The translations under genes were made by a program, and so were the position numbers. Under the pieces are notes generated by a model that saw nothing but the letters and a program-made list of their open reading frames with translations, was not told the DNA's origin and did not search any database. Below, piece after piece: positions 34,233 through 44,453 of a DNA stretch of 64,000 nucleotides. Source of the stretch: Hansschlegelia beijingensis (GTDB taxonomy: Bacteria > Pseudomonadota > Alphaproteobacteria > Rhizobiales > Methylopilaceae); the NCBI RefSeq assembly GCF_014196425.1, contig NZ_JACIDR010000004.1, forward strand, positions 288,532-352,531, read 5' to 3'. Each line of letters begins with the position of its first letter. Position 1 is the first letter of the stretch.

Positions 34233-36905
34233 TCAGCTCTTCCGCAGCGCCTTCAGCCGGTAGAGCGCGTCGAGCGCCTCGCGCGGCGTGAGCGCGTCCG
34301 GATCGACCGCGTCGAGCGCCTCGAGGACCGGCTCCCCCTCCGGCTCCGGACGGGCCCGGGTGGCGGCGAACAGCGGCAGGTCGTCGATCATGCGCTCCAC
34401 CGGGGAGGCGCGGTCGGCGGCCTCGAGCTCATCCAGGACCGCCTTGGCGCGCCGCACCACTGAGGGCGGCAGGCCGGCGAGCTTGGCGACCTGGATGCCG
34501 TAGGAGCGATCGGCGACGCCGGGCGCGACCTCGTGCAGGAACACCACCTCGCCCTTCCATTCGGCGACCCGGACGGTGGCGTTGCGCAGCCGCGGCAGGC
34601 GCTTGCTCAGCGCGGTGAGCTCGTGGAAATGCGTGGCGAACAGCGCCCGGCAGCGATTGACCTCGTGCAGGTGCTCGATCGCCGCCCAGGCGATGGACAG
34701 GCCGTCGAAGGTCGCGGTGCCGCGGCCGATCTCGTCGAGGATGACGAGCGCGCGCGGGCCGGCGGAGTTCAGGATCGCGGCGGTCTCGACCATCTCGACC
34801 ATGAAGGTCGAGCGGCCGCGGGCGAGGTCGTCGGCCGCCCCGACGCGGCTGAACAGCCGGTCCACCGCGCCGATATGCGCGGCGGCGGCGGGCACGAAGG
34901 CGCCGGCCTGCGCCAGCACGGCGCAGAGCGCGGCCTGCCGCAGATAGGTCGACTTGCCACCCATGTTGGGGCCGGTGACCAGCTGGATCAGTCCGCCGCC
35001 GTCGTCGGGGGCCGAGAGGTCGGCGTCGTTCGCCACGAACGGCTTGCCCTCGCGGCGCAGCGCCGCCTCCACCACCGGGTGGCGGGCGCCTTCCAGCCGG
35101 AACTCGAGGCTGTCGTCGACATGCGGCCGGGTCAGGTTCTGCTCGACCGCGACCTCCGCGAGGCCGGCCGCGACGTCGAGCCCCGCGAGCGCGTCCGCGC
35201 AGGCCCGGCAGCTCTCCCAGCTCTCCGTGACCCGGGCCGCCAGCCGGTCGAAGGTCGCGAGCTCGCAGCGCAGGACCGTGTCGGCCGCCTCCGCGATGCG
35301 CCGCTCGAGGTCGCCGAGCTCGGTGGTGGTGAAGCGCATCGCGCCCGCCATGGTCTGGCGGTGCACGAAGGTCTCGGCGTGCGGCGGCTTGAGCAGCCGC
35401 TCGCCGTGTTGCTGCGGCGCCTCGATGAAATAGCCCAGCACGTTGTTGTGCTTGATCCGCAGCGTGCGGATCTCGGTGGCCTCGGCGTAGGCCGCCTGAA
35501 GCCCGGCGATCACCTTGCGGCTCTCGTCGCGCAGGCTGCGGGTGGAGTCGAGCTCCGCGTCGCAGCCGTGCCGCACGAAGCCGCCGTCGCGCTTGTTGAG
35601 CGGCAGCTCGTCGGCGAGCGTCGCGGCGAGCTCGTCGGCCATCGCGTGGTCCGCCCCGGCGAGCGCGGCGGCGATGACGGCGAGTTCGTCCGGCGCGGTC
35701 TCGAGCGCCGCGAGGCGCTCCGCGAGCGCTTCCGCAGCCTTCAGGGCGTCGCGGATCGCGGCGAGGTCGCGCGGGCCGCCGCGGCCGAAGGCGACGCGTT
35801 GCGCCGCGCGGGCGAGGTCGGGCGCGCGCCCGAGCGCGGCGCGGACCGCGCGCCTGAGCTCCGGAGCGTCGATCAGCGCCTGCACGGCGTCGTGGCGGGC
35901 CGCGATCGCGTCCGGGTCGAGCAGCGGCCCGGCGATGCGCTGGGCGAGCAGGCGCGAGCCGCCGGCGGTGACGCAGCGGTCGACGGCGTCGAGCAGGCTG
36001 CCTTCGCGCTCGCCCGAAAGCCTGCGCGTCAGCTCCAGATTGGCCCGCGTGGCGGCGTCGATCTCCATCACCGCGCCGCGGCCCTCGCGCACCGGCCGGG
36101 CGAGCGGCGGCCGGCTCGCGAGCTGGGTGCGCTCCAGATAGCCGACGATCATCGCCGCGGCGGAGAGCTCGGGCTTGCTGAGCCCGAACGCCTCCGCCGC
36201 CGCGACCGCGAAATGGCGGGCGAGGCGGGCCTCCGCGCGGGCCGGGTCGGCGATGTCGCGGCCGACCGGGGTGACGGCCGCGCGGGTTTCGCCGAGCGCC
36301 GCGGCGAGCTCCTCGGCGAGCGTTTCGGGGATCAGGATCTCGGACGGGTCGCGCCGCGCGAGCGCCGCGCCGAGACCGGCGGCGGAGGCCTCGCCGACCG
36401 AGAAGGCGCCGGTCGACACGTCGACCTGGGCGACGCCGAAGATCATCCCTCCGGCCTCCGAGCGGCCGCGCGCGACCGCCACCAGCAGGTTCGCGGCCCG
36501 CGGTTCGAGCAGCGCGTCCTCGGTCAGCGTGCCGGGCGTGACGAGCCGCACCACCGCCCGGCGCACCACGGACTTCGCGCCGCGCTTGCGGGCCTCCTTC
36601 GGGTCCTCGGTCTGCTCGCAGACCGCGACCCGGAAGCCGGCCGCGATCAGGCGCTGAAGATAGTCGTCGGCGCGCTCGACCGGCACGCCGCACATCGGGA
36701 TGTCCTCGCCGAGATGCTTGCCGCGCTTGGTCAGCGCGATGCCGAGCGCGCGGCTCGCGACCTCCGCGTCCTCGAAGAACATCTCGTAGAAGTCGCCCAT
36801 CCGGTAGAACAGCAGGCAGTCCGGATTGGCCGACTTGATCTCGATATACTGCTCCATCATCGGCGTCGGGCGCGCCGCGGGAGCCTCGCTCGGAATGGCG
36901 GTCAC
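34233..36905 (-). CDS. mutS: DNA mismatch repair protein MutS
   Basis: The 890-aa MutS recognises mismatches. The N-terminal mismatch-binding domain has the Phe-x-Glu motif in [12 protein letters not shown], and the C-terminal ATPase has Walker [14 protein letters not shown] and Walker B in [17 protein letters not shown]. The start is a GTG at 36905 that overlaps the TGA of the doc toxin gene (GTGA), giving residues [19 protein letters not shown]; an internal ATG pair at residues 16-17 is the alternative. It is thus the third gene of a toxin-antitoxin-mutS unit, an unusual arrangement. Confidence 0.96.
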   Translation of the reverse strand: MTAIPSEAPAARPTPMMEQYIEIKSANPDCLLFYRMGDFYEMFFEDAEVASRALGIALTKRGKHLGEDIPMCGVPVERADDYLQRLIAAGFRVAVCEQTEDPKEARKRGAKSVVRRAVVRLVTPGTLTEDALLEPRAANLLVAVARGRSEAGGMIFGVAQVDVSTGAFSVGEASAAGLGAALARRDPSEILIPETLAEELAAALGETRAAVTPVGRDIADPARAEARLARHFAVAAAEAFGLSKPELSAAAMIVGYLERTQLASRPPLARPVREGRGAVMEIDAATRANLELTRRLSGEREGSLLDAVDRCVTAGGSRLLAQRIAGPLLDPDAIAARHDAVQALIDAPELRRAVRAALGRAPDLARAAQRVAFGRGGPRDLAAIRDALKAAEALAERLAALETAPDELAVIAAALAGADHAMADELAATLADELPLNKRDGGFVRHGCDAELDSTRSLRDESRKVIAGLQAAYAEATEIRTLRIKHNNVLGYFIEAPQQHGERLLKPPHAETFVHRQTMAGAMRFTTTELGDLERRIAEAADTVLRCELATFDRLAARVTESWESCRACADALAGLDVAAGLAEVAVEQNLTRPHVDDSLEFRLEGARHPVVEAALRREGKPFVANDADLSAPDDGGGLIQLVTGPNMGGKSTYLRQAALCAVLAQAGAFVPAAAAHIGAVDRLFSRVGAADDLARGRSTFMVEMVETAAILNSAGPRALVILDEIGRGTATFDGLSIAWAAIEHLHEVNRCRALFATHFHELTALSKRLPRLRNATVRVAEWKGEVVFLHEVAPGVADRSYGIQVAKLAGLPPSVVRRAKAVLDELEAADRASPVERMIDDLPLFAATRARPEPEGEPVLEALDAVDPDALTPREALDALYRLKALRKS

Positions 36906-37297
36906 GAGGGATCCATTGGTCTCATCGCCCCTCGCAGCACGTCCGCCAGGGCCTGCTCGGGGATGTCTCCGCCGGCGAGGCCGAGCCAGAGCGTCACCAG
37001 CTCCGCGTCGGTCAGTTCGAGCGCGTAGCCGTTCAGCTCCAGAAACAATTCGGTCACGACCGCCGAGACTCTCTTGTTGCCGTCCGAGAATGCGTGGTCC
37101 TTCGCAAGACCATAGCCGTAGGACGCCGCGAGCTCCGCGAGGTCCGGCTTGCCGTAATGGAGAAGATTGCGCGGCCGATGCAGCGCCGCTTCCAGCGCCC
37201 CTTCGTTAATCAGCCCGCCGCGCCCCCCATGCTCCGCAATCTGCTCGTCATGCGCTGCGACGGCCGTCGATTTCGATATCCAGACGGGCTCTTTCAC
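36902..37297 (-). CDS. Doc-type toxin (Fic/Doc fold)
   Basis: The 131-aa protein has the Doc form of the Fic motif, HAFSDGNKR (residues 68-76), with Lys where AMP-transferring Fic proteins have Gly. Doc proteins phosphorylate elongation factor Tu and stop translation. Length and the downstream AbrB-type antitoxin order (antitoxin first, toxin second, 4-bp overlap ATGA at 37294) are those of a type II toxin-antitoxin module. It overlaps mutS by 4 bp. The sequence has no visible defect, so the toxin is probably active. Confidence 0.9.
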   Translation of the reverse strand: MKEPVWISKSTAVAAHDEQIAEHGGRGGLINEGALEAALHRPRNLLHYGKPDLAELAASYGYGLAKDHAFSDGNKRVSAVVTELFLELNGYALELTDAELVTLWLGLAGGDIPEQALADVLRGAMRPMDPS

Positions 37298-37518
37298 TTC
37301 GCAAGTTCACGAAGAGCGTTGCGACGCTTCTTCATGATGCGGCGGGCGACCTCCATCTGCTCCTCGAAGCCCGGCTCATAAGGAGTGAGCCGATAGCCGT
37401 CGGGCGCTTCGGTGAGGTAGATCGTGTCGCCGGCAGAGAGGTTCATCCGCGCGAGCACTTCCTTCGGAAGGACCACGCCGGTCGAGTTCCCCTGTCGGCT
37501 GAGCTTGAGCGCGACCAT
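37294..37518 (-). CDS. AbrB/MazE-type antitoxin paired with Doc
   Basis: The 74-aa protein has a SpoVT-AbrB DNA-binding fold at the N-terminus (MVALKLSRQGNSTGVVLPKE, VLARMNLSAGDTIYL) and a charged C-terminal tail (GFEEQMEVARRIMKKRRN) that likely wraps the toxin. It precedes the doc gene with a 4-bp overlap. Such antitoxins neutralise the toxin and repress their own promoter. Classical Doc partners with Phd; an AbrB-type partner is a known alternative. Its promoter region, 37519-37577, is short. Confidence 0.88.
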   Translation of the reverse strand: MVALKLSRQGNSTGVVLPKEVLARMNLSAGDTIYLTEAPDGYRLTPYEPGFEEQMEVARRIMKKRRNALRELAK

Positions 37519-37577
37519 CGCAGCCTCCTAAGTGCCGTACGAACGTATGTCAGAACGCCAGGTCGTTCAACGCCGCG

Positions 37578-38726
37578 TCAGCTGCCGAGATCGGCCACCA
37601 CGGCGTCGAGCACGGGGAAGCCTTCGGGCGTGACGCGCAGCCGGTCGGCGCCGACCCTCTCGACCATGCCGTCCATCACCAGATCGTCGATGCGGCGCTG
37701 ATCGAGCCTGCGGCCCGAGATGCGGTGGAAGCGCGCGAGGTCGATGCCTTCGGCGAGCCGCAGCCCCATCACCAGGAACTCGTCGGCCTGGGCCTCGAGG
37801 CTCAGCGCGTCGTTGACCACGAGGCCGGAGCCTTCGGCCTCGACGGCCGCCGCCCAGAGCTCGGGATTGCGCTCGGTCGCGAGCTCGCGGCGAACCCCGT
37901 CAACGATCAGCCGGCCATGCGCGCCGGGGCCGATCCCGGCATATTCGCCGTAGCGCCAGTAGACGAGGTTGTGGCGGCTCTCGCAGCCGGGCCGCGCATG
38001 GTTCGAGATCTCGTATGCCGGCATGCCGGCATGGCCGCAGACCTCCTGCGTCACGTCCCACAGCGCGCGCCCGATCGCCTCGTCGGGCGTCTTCAGCTTG
38101 CCGGCGCGGTGGAGGGCGAAGAACGGCGTGCCCTCCTCGATGGTCAGCTGGTAGAGCGACAGGTGCTCGGTGCCGTAGCCGATGGCGCGGGTCAGCTCCT
38201 CCCGCCACGCTTCGGGCGACTGGCCGGGACGGGCGTAGATCAGGTCGAAGGAGACGCGGGGAAAGATCGCTCGCGCGAGCTCCATGGCGGCGACCGCCTC
38301 CTCGACGGTGTGAAGCCGGCCGAGCCCCTGCAGGTCCGCGGCGTTCAGGGCCTGCACGCCGAGCGACACCCGGTTGACCCCGGCGGCGCGGTAGCCATGA
38401 AAACGGTCCGCCTCGACGCTGGTCGGGTTGGCCTCCAGCGTGATCTCGGCGTCGTCCTCGATCCGCCAGGCGGCCGCGATCGCCTCGAGGACGCCGGCCA
38501 CCGTCTCGGGCTTCATCAGAGAGGGCGTGCCGCCGCCGAAAAACACGCTGGCGACCGTCCGGCCGGGCGCGAGCGCCGCCATGTGGGCGATCTCGCGCCG
38601 GTAGGCCGCGAGGAACCGGGTCTGGTCCACCTCGGCGCGCCGGACGTGGCTGTTGAAGTCGCAATAGGGGCACTTGGCCGCGCAGAACGGCCAGTGGACG
38701 TAGACGCCGAAGCCTGGCTCGCTCAC
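37578..38726 (-). CDS. hemW: HemW (radical SAM heme chaperone, formerly HemN-like)
   Basis: The 382-aa protein has the radical SAM motif in [18 protein letters not shown] (C-x3-C-x2-C-D-F, the HemW form), [10 protein letters not shown] and the HemN C-terminal domain. HemW binds heme and is proposed to insert it into respiratory enzymes; it is not a true coproporphyrinogen oxidase. The GTG at 38726 overlaps the rdgB stop (GTGA), so the much longer frame reaching 39620 is only read-through of rdgB in another frame. It belongs to the conserved rph-rdgB-hemW order. Confidence 0.95.
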   Translation of the reverse strand: MSEPGFGVYVHWPFCAAKCPYCDFNSHVRRAEVDQTRFLAAYRREIAHMAALAPGRTVASVFFGGGTPSLMKPETVAGVLEAIAAAWRIEDDAEITLEANPTSVEADRFHGYRAAGVNRVSLGVQALNAADLQGLGRLHTVEEAVAAMELARAIFPRVSFDLIYARPGQSPEAWREELTRAIGYGTEHLSLYQLTIEEGTPFFALHRAGKLKTPDEAIGRALWDVTQEVCGHAGMPAYEISNHARPGCESRHNLVYWRYGEYAGIGPGAHGRLIVDGVRRELATERNPELWAAAVEAEGSGLVVNDALSLEAQADEFLVMGLRLAEGIDLARFHRISGRRLDQRRIDDLVMDGMVERVGADRLRVTPEGFPVLDAVVADLGS

Positions 38727-39382
38727 CGCGGCGGGCCTTCCGGAAACAGCGCGTGCATCAGCTCGCCGAAGGCGCGCGCGCGGTGCGAGAGACCGCTGCC
38801 GCGGCCCGACGGCTCCCAGGTCACGCCATGCTTCTCGTCGGCGGTCATCTCGCCGAAGGTGCGCTGGTGGCCGTCCGGCAGGAAGATCGGATCGTAGCCG
38901 AAGCCCAGCCCGCCGCGCGGCGGCCAGACGATCTCGCCCGAGACGGAGCCCTCGACCGCGATCGCCTCGCCGGACGGCCAGGCGAGGCACAGCGCCGCCA
39001 CGAAGGCGGCGCGGCGCTCCGCCGCCGCGGTCGCGCCGCGGTCCTGCAGATCCTCCTCGACGCGCTGCATGGCGGCCGCGAAGTCCTTGTCCGGCCCGGC
39101 CCAGCGCGCGGAGAAGATGCCCGGCGCGCCCCAGAGCGCATGGACGGCGAGCCCGGAATCGTCGGCCAGCGCCGGCAGGTCGGCGGCGGCGGCCGCCGCC
39201 TCCGCCTTGATGTGTGCGTTCTCGGCGTAGGTCGTGCCGGTCTCGTCCGGTTCCGGCAGGCCGAGCTCGCCGGCCGACACCAGCTCCAGCCCGAACGGCG
39301 CCAGCAGCTCGCGGAACTCGCGGAGCTTGCCGGCATTGTGGGTCGCGATCACGAGCCGGGGGCCGATGGCGGGGAGGCTCAC
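38723..39382 (-). CDS. rdgB: RdgB/HAM1 non-canonical purine NTP pyrophosphatase
   Basis: The 219-aa protein hydrolyses dITP, dXTP and ITP to monophosphates and keeps deaminated purines out of DNA. Family motifs are [14 protein letters not shown] at the N-terminus, [10 protein letters not shown] and [12 protein letters not shown] with the catalytic Asp pair, and [12 protein letters not shown]. The start is a GTG at 39382. It overlaps hemW by 4 bp and lies 12 nt downstream of rph, the conserved neighbourhood in alphaproteobacteria. Confidence 0.96.
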   Translation of the reverse strand: MSLPAIGPRLVIATHNAGKLREFRELLAPFGLELVSAGELGLPEPDETGTTYAENAHIKAEAAAAAADLPALADDSGLAVHALWGAPGIFSARWAGPDKDFAAAMQRVEEDLQDRGATAAAERRAAFVAALCLAWPSGEAIAVEGSVSGEIVWPPRGGLGFGYDPIFLPDGHQRTFGEMTADEKHGVTWEPSGRGSGLSHRARAFGELMHALFPEGPPR

Positions 39383-39394
39383 GGGCGGTTCCTC

Positions 39395-40114
39395 TCAGGC
39401 GACGGCGAGCTTCTGCAGCTCGACGAGGTTCGAGCAGGCGCTCTTGGCGAGCCCGAGCAGGGACATGAGCTCGGCCTCGGAGAACGGCGCGCCCTCGGCC
39501 GTGCCCTGCACCTCGACGATGCCGCCCGAGCCGGTCAGCACGAAATTGGCGTCCGTCTCGGCCGAGGAGTCCTCGGCGTAGTCGAGGTCCACCACCGGCG
39601 TGCCCTTGAACAGGCCGCACGACACCGCGGCGACATGGTCCTTCAGGGCCGGGCCCTTCAGCATGTCGCGCGCCTTCATCCAGGCGAGGCAGTCATGCAG
39701 CGCGACCCAAGCGCCGGTGATCGCGGCCGTGCGGGTGCCGCCGTCGGCCTGCAGCACGTCGCAGTCCACGGTGATCTGGCGCTCGCCCAGCATCTTCAGG
39801 TCGACCACGGCGCGCAGCGAGCGGCCGATCAGCCGCTGGATCTCCTGCGTGCGGCCGGACGGCTTGCCGGAATTCACCTCGCGCCGCGTGCGCTCATGGG
39901 TGGCGCGCGGCAGCATGGCGTATTCGGCCGTCACCCAGCCGCGGCCCTGGCCGCGGAGCCAGCCGGGCGCCTTGTCCTCGATGCTCGCCGCGCACAGCAC
40001 GTGCGTCTCGCCGAACTTCACGAGGCACGAGCCCTCCGCGTAGCGCGCGACGCCGCGCTCCAGGGACACGGCGCGCATGGCCTCGGGGGCGCGTTTCGAC
40101 GGGCGGATCGACAT
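39395..40114 (-). CDS. rph: Ribonuclease PH
   Basis: RNase PH (239 aa) trims tRNA 3' ends phosphorolytically. The N-terminus [20 protein letters not shown], the segment [20 protein letters not shown] and the phosphate-binding [19 protein letters not shown] are diagnostic. A frame open to 40159 begins [15 protein letters not shown], which does not match the family. It is divergent from hrcA, sharing an intergenic region of 140 bp, and is followed by rdgB and hemW. Confidence 0.97.
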   Translation of the reverse strand: MSIRPSKRAPEAMRAVSLERGVARYAEGSCLVKFGETHVLCAASIEDKAPGWLRGQGRGWVTAEYAMLPRATHERTRREVNSGKPSGRTQEIQRLIGRSLRAVVDLKMLGERQITVDCDVLQADGGTRTAAITGAWVALHDCLAWMKARDMLKGPALKDHVAAVSCGLFKGTPVVDLDYAEDSSAETDANFVLTGSGGIVEVQGTAEGAPFSEAELMSLLGLAKSACSNLVELQKLAVA

Positions 40115-40254
40115 CAAGGGCTCGCAGACTTTCGGGAACGGCGTTCCTTCTGCCCTCACGGCGCGCCGGCCGCAAGCATGGCGGCGCTTGATCGCGCGAA
40201 CGGCTTCCTAAATCCTGCCTGTTCACGCGCGCTACGAGGGCCTACCTCAGAGGC

Positions 40255-41337
40255 ATGTCAATCGAACGCCCGATCACCGAAGCCAACGCAGGCATCGCGC
40301 AGCTCGACCGCAGGTCGCGCGAGATCTTCCGGCGCATCGTCGACAGCTACCTGACGACGGGCGAGCCGCTCGGCTCCCGCAACGTGTCGCGGCTGCTGTC
40401 GGTCTCGCTGTCGCCGGCCTCCGTCCGCAACGTGATGGCGGACCTGGAGGCGCTCGGCCTGATCTACGCGCCGCACACCAGCGCCGGCAGGCTGCCGACC
40501 GAGCTCGGCCTGCGCTTCTTCATCGACGCCATGATGGAGGTCGGCGAGCTGTCGCCCGACGACAAGAGCGCCATCGAACGTCAGGTCGGCGGCTCGAACC
40601 GCTCGCGGTCGGTCGAGGAGGTGCTGACCGACGTCTCCACGATGCTGTCGGGGGTGTCGCGCGGCGCCGGCGTGGTGCTGGCGGGCAAGCAGGATCCTGC
40701 CATCAAGCATATCGAGTTCGTGCCGCTCGATCCGGAGCGCGCCCTGGCGGTGCTGGTCGGCGAGGACGGCTCCGTCGAGAACCGCATCCTGCCGCTGCCG
40801 CGCGGCCTGCCGTCCTCGGTCCTGATCGAGGCGACCAACTTCCTCAACGGTCAGATGCGCGGGCGCACCCTCGGCGAAGCGCGCGAGGCGTTCGAGCAGG
40901 CGCTGTCGACCGCGCAGACCGAGCTCGACGCGCTCGCGGCGCGCGTCGTCGAGGCGGGACTGGCGAGCTGGGCCGGCGCCTCGGAGGGCGAGCCGCGCCA
41001 GCTGATCGTGCGCGGCCAGGCCAATCTGCTGGAGGACCTGAAGGCGCTCGAGGACCTGGAGCGCATCCGCCTGCTGCTCGACGACCTCGAGAGCAAGAAG
41101 GGCGTCATCGACCTGCTCGGCCGGGCGGAGGAGGGCGACGGCGTCCGCATCTTCATCGGATCGGAGAACAAGCTGTTCTCGCTGTCCGGCTCCTCGATGG
41201 TGGCGGCCCCGTTCCGGGACGGCGACCGCAAGATCGTCGGCGTGCTGGGCGTGATCGGCCCGACGCGGCTCAACTACGCCCGCATCGTGCCGATGATCGA
41301 CTACACCGCGAAGGTGCTGGGCAATCTGCTGAAGTGA
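40255..41337 (+). CDS. hrcA: Heat-inducible transcription repressor HrcA
   Basis: HrcA (360 aa) represses class I heat-shock genes by binding CIRCE elements and needs GroEL for activity. The N-terminal winged helix ([40 protein letters not shown]) and the GAF-like C-terminal domain ([20 protein letters not shown]) are complete. The gene is preceded by CAGAGGC as a weak Shine-Dalgarno. I found no CIRCE inverted repeat (TTAGCACTC-type) upstream. The usual partner grpE is not downstream; a convergent dehydrogenase gene follows instead. Confidence 0.96.
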   Translation: MSIERPITEANAGIAQLDRRSREIFRRIVDSYLTTGEPLGSRNVSRLLSVSLSPASVRNVMADLEALGLIYAPHTSAGRLPTELGLRFFIDAMMEVGELSPDDKSAIERQVGGSNRSRSVEEVLTDVSTMLSGVSRGAGVVLAGKQDPAIKHIEFVPLDPERALAVLVGEDGSVENRILPLPRGLPSSVLIEATNFLNGQMRGRTLGEAREAFEQALSTAQTELDALAARVVEAGLASWAGASEGEPRQLIVRGQANLLEDLKALEDLERIRLLLDDLESKKGVIDLLGRAEEGDGVRIFIGSENKLFSLSGSSMVAAPFRDGDRKIVGVLGVIGPTRLNYARIVPMIDYTAKVLGNLLK

Positions 41338-41383
41338 CGCGGCGGGGGCCTGCGATCGTCCGCCCGCCGCGTCCTGGACCGGC

Positions 41384-42712
41384 CTAGAAGCCGGCCTGGG
41401 CGGCAGTGACGCGCCAGACCTTGTTGCCGACGTCGTCCGCGACCAGAAGCGCGCCCGCCTTGTCGATCGCGACCCCGACCGGCCGGCCCTGCGCCTCGCC
41501 CTTGTCGTTGAGGAAGCCCGTCAGCACGTCCTCGGGCGGGCCGCTAGGCATGCCGTCCTTGAACGGCACGAAGATCACCTTGTAGCCGCTCTGCGGCTGG
41601 CGGTTCCACGAGCCGTGCTGGCCGACGAAGGCGCCGTTGCGGTACCGCTCCGGGAACAGGCCGCCGGTGTTGAAGGTGAGCCCGAGCGAGGCCGTGTGCG
41701 GCCCGAGCGCGTAATCCGGAACGATCGCCTTCTCGACCAGATCCGGCCGCTGCGGCTTCACCCGCTCGTCGACATGCTTGCCGAAGTAGCTGTAGGGCCA
41801 GCCGTAGAAGCCGCCGTCCTTCACCGAGGTCATGTAGTCGGGCACGAGGTCGGACCCGATCTCGTCGCGCTCGTTGACCGCGACCCACAGCGCGCCGCTG
41901 TCGGGCTGCCAGGACGGGCCGTTCGGATTGCGCAGGCCGGAGGCGAACAGGCGCACGTTCTTGGTCGGGATGTCGACCTCGAGGATCGCGGCGCGGTCCT
42001 TCTCGGCGTCCATGCCGTTCTCGGCGACGTTCGAGTTCGAGCCGACGGTGGCGTAGAGCTTGGAGCCGTCGGGGCTCGCCACCAGATCCTTGGTCCAGTG
42101 GTGGTTGAGCGGACCGCCCGGAAGATCGACCAGCTTCTCGACCGTGGCGGTGGCCTGCTCGTCGCCCTCCTTGTAGGGCACGCTGACGATCGCGTCGGTG
42201 TTGGCGATGTAGAGCCGGTCGCCGGCGAGAGCCATGCCGAACGGCGAATTCAGGCCGGTGAGGAAGGTCTTGCGGATCTCGGCCTTGCCGTCGCCGTCGG
42301 CGTCGCGCAGCAGCGTGATGCGGTTGGCGCTCTGCACCTTGGCGCCGGCGCGCTCCATGAAGAAGCTCTGGAACCAGGCCTTGATCCCCTTGCCGTCCTC
42401 CGGTTTCGGGGGCTCGGCGGTCTCGGCCACCAGGATGTCCCCGTTGGGCAGGGCGTAGACCTTGCGCGGGTGGTCCAGTCCTTCGGCGAACTCCGTCACC
42501 TGGAAGGCGGCGCCGGCCTTGGGCGCGCCGCCGTCGGGCCAGCCGACGGCCTTGGAGACATTGACGGTCGGAAACCAGCTCTCGCGCGGCGCAGGAAGCG
42601 TGGGCTTCGGGCCGTAGCCTTCCGCGATCGGAACGGTGGCCTCGTCGCTGCATCCGCCGAGGGCGCAGCCGACCAGGCCGACGGCCAGGATCTTGGTGAG
42701 CGTGGATGTCAT
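41384..42712 (-). CDS. PQQ-dependent sugar (L-sorbosone/aldose) dehydrogenase-like lipoprotein
   Basis: The 442-aa protein starts with a lipoprotein signal ([20 protein letters not shown], lipobox ALGGC) and continues as a glucose/sorbosone dehydrogenase-type beta-propeller: [64 protein letters not shown] and [19 protein letters not shown]. It is anchored in the periplasm or outer membrane and oxidises an aldose or related polyol with PQQ (family knowledge; substrate unknown). A frame open to 42862 is rejected because the lipoprotein start at 42712 is clear. Confidence 0.85.
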   Translation of the reverse strand: MTSTLTKILAVGLVGCALGGCSDEATVPIAEGYGPKPTLPAPRESWFPTVNVSKAVGWPDGGAPKAGAAFQVTEFAEGLDHPRKVYALPNGDILVAETAEPPKPEDGKGIKAWFQSFFMERAGAKVQSANRITLLRDADGDGKAEIRKTFLTGLNSPFGMALAGDRLYIANTDAIVSVPYKEGDEQATATVEKLVDLPGGPLNHHWTKDLVASPDGSKLYATVGSNSNVAENGMDAEKDRAAILEVDIPTKNVRLFASGLRNPNGPSWQPDSGALWVAVNERDEIGSDLVPDYMTSVKDGGFYGWPYSYFGKHVDERVKPQRPDLVEKAIVPDYALGPHTASLGLTFNTGGLFPERYRNGAFVGQHGSWNRQPQSGYKVIFVPFKDGMPSGPPEDVLTGFLNDKGEAQGRPVGVAIDKAGALLVADDVGNKVWRVTAAQAGF

Positions 42713-42904
42713 TGATGTCGCCTTCAGGAGCGGCCCGAAAATCGGACGGGCTGAGCCGGCGCGAAACAAGCGCCGCCGGCCCCACTCAACTGGCGCGCGC
42801 GAAAACGGGTTCCAGAAGGGTGGGCGCGTTGGTCGCGGCCTCGCCGCGCGGCGCCGGATCATCTATCGCTTTCGTGAGCCGTCCGGGCGTCTGAGGCTGC
42901 GTCC

Positions 42905-44443
42905 ATGTCGCTGTTTGAGAGCATGCTCACGCTGATGCTGGCGGCCATCGTGCTGTTGCAGCTCTCGCGGCATCTCGCGGTGCCTTACCCGACCATGCTG
43001 GCGGTGGCCGGCGTAGGCGTCGCCGCGCTGCCCTGGGCGCCGCGCATCGCCATCGAGCCGCACCTTGCGCTCGCCCTGTTCATCGCGCCGGCGTTGCTCG
43101 ACGCCGCCTTCGACTTCGCGCCGCGCGAGCTGCGCCGCCACTGGGCGCCGCTGTTCGCGCTCGCGGCCGTCGCTGTGTTGCTGACCACCGCCGCGGTCGC
43201 GACACTCTCGGTCTGGTGGGGGCTGCCGCTCGCGGCGGGGATCGCGCTCGGGGCGATCGTCGCGCCGCCCGACGCCGCGGCGGCCACCACCATCCTCCGG
43301 CAGGTCAGCCTGCCGCGCACCACCACCCTGGTGCTTCAGGGCGAAAGCCTGCTGAACGACGCCGCGGCCCTGCTGATCTTCAGCGCCGCCGTGGCGATGG
43401 CGACCACCGGGGACGGACTCGCGGGGCTCGCGCCCTGGCTGCTGCTCGCGCCGGTCGGCGGCGTCATCGGGGGCGCGCTGGCGGGCGCGGCCTATGTGGG
43501 CATCCTGCCATTGCTGGCCGGCACGCTGGGCGGCACCCTGTTCGAGTTCGTCAGCACCTTCGGGGTCTGGATCGTGGCCGAGCGGGCCGGGCTGTCGCCG
43601 ATCCTGGCGGTGGTGGCCTTCGCCATGATGGTCGCTCGCGGTGCGCCGGAGCGGCATTCGCCGCGCGACCGGGTGCGTTCCTATTCGGTGTGGGAGGCGG
43701 TGGTCTTCCTGCTCAACGTCACCGCCTTCCTGCTGATGGGGCTGCAAAGCCGCGAGATCGTCAGCCGGCTGCCGGCGAACGAGCTCTGGGAGGCGGCGCT
43801 GTTCGCGCTCGCGGTGTTCGTGGTCGTAGTCGTGGTGCGCTTCGCCTGGGTGATGGGCTATGGCGCGCTCGCCCGGCTCGTCGCGCGCTGGCGCGGCCGC
43901 GGCCCGAAGCCCACCGTCGCGCAGGGGATCGCGGTCTCCTGGTGCGGCATGCGCGGGCTCGTCACGCTCGCGACGGCGCTTGCGCTGCCGCCCGGGTTTC
44001 CGGAGCGCGACCTGATCGCGCTCGCGGCCTTCGCGACGGTTCTGGGCACGCTGGTCGGCCAGGGCCTGACGCTCGCGCCGCTGATCCGCCTGCTCCGGTT
44101 CGAGCGCGACGGCGCATATGAGGAAGAGCTGACGAAGGCCCGCCTCGAATTGCTCGACGCCGGCGACGTCGCTCTGGGCGAAGGCGACGGGGAGGCGGCC
44201 CGCTGGCTGCGGCGGGAGTTCGCCGCGTCGCGGACCGCCGCGGAGGCCGGCCGCCACCCACGGGCGGAAGGCGACGCCGACGAGCTCCGCCGCGCGGTCC
44301 TGGCCGCCAAGCGCCGGCGCCTGATGGAGCTGCGTCGCCGCGGCGAGATCGGCGACGACGTGTTCCACGCGCTGGAGGAGGAGCTCGACTGGGCCGAGCT
44401 CGCCGCCTCGCCGCCGGATCGCTTCCAGGCGCTGGAGGTCTGA
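42905..44443 (+). CDS. CPA1-type Na+/H+ antiporter
   Basis: The 512-aa inner-membrane protein has about 12 hydrophobic helices and the antiporter signature GAIVAPPDAAAATTIL with LVLQGESLLNDAAALL (ion-site Asp). A cytoplasmic C-terminal tail of about 110 residues (EEELTKARLELLDAGDVALG) follows the membrane part, as in NhaP/CPA1 family members. It exchanges Na+ or K+ for protons across the membrane. It is divergent from the sorbosone dehydrogenase gene; the 192-bp spacer shows no clear site. Confidence 0.93.
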   Translation: MSLFESMLTLMLAAIVLLQLSRHLAVPYPTMLAVAGVGVAALPWAPRIAIEPHLALALFIAPALLDAAFDFAPRELRRHWAPLFALAAVAVLLTTAAVATLSVWWGLPLAAGIALGAIVAPPDAAAATTILRQVSLPRTTTLVLQGESLLNDAAALLIFSAAVAMATTGDGLAGLAPWLLLAPVGGVIGGALAGAAYVGILPLLAGTLGGTLFEFVSTFGVWIVAERAGLSPILAVVAFAMMVARGAPERHSPRDRVRSYSVWEAVVFLLNVTAFLLMGLQSREIVSRLPANELWEAALFALAVFVVVVVVRFAWVMGYGALARLVARWRGRGPKPTVAQGIAVSWCGMRGLVTLATALALPPGFPERDLIALAAFATVLGTLVGQGLTLAPLIRLLRFERDGAYEEELTKARLELLDAGDVALGEGDGEAARWLRREFAASRTAAEAGRHPRAEGDADELRRAVLAAKRRRLMELRRRGEIGDDVFHALEEELDWAELAASPPDRFQALEV

Positions 44444-44453
44444 GCGGCCGGCC

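Noticed and set aside
34533..37028. 831-aa plus-strand open frame opposite mutS
   Set aside because: Same shadow effect; the minus strand has an intact MutS with all motifs.
40115..40254. Search for a CIRCE element upstream of hrcA
   Set aside because: No TTAGCACTC-N9-GAGTGCTAA-like sequence could be seen.
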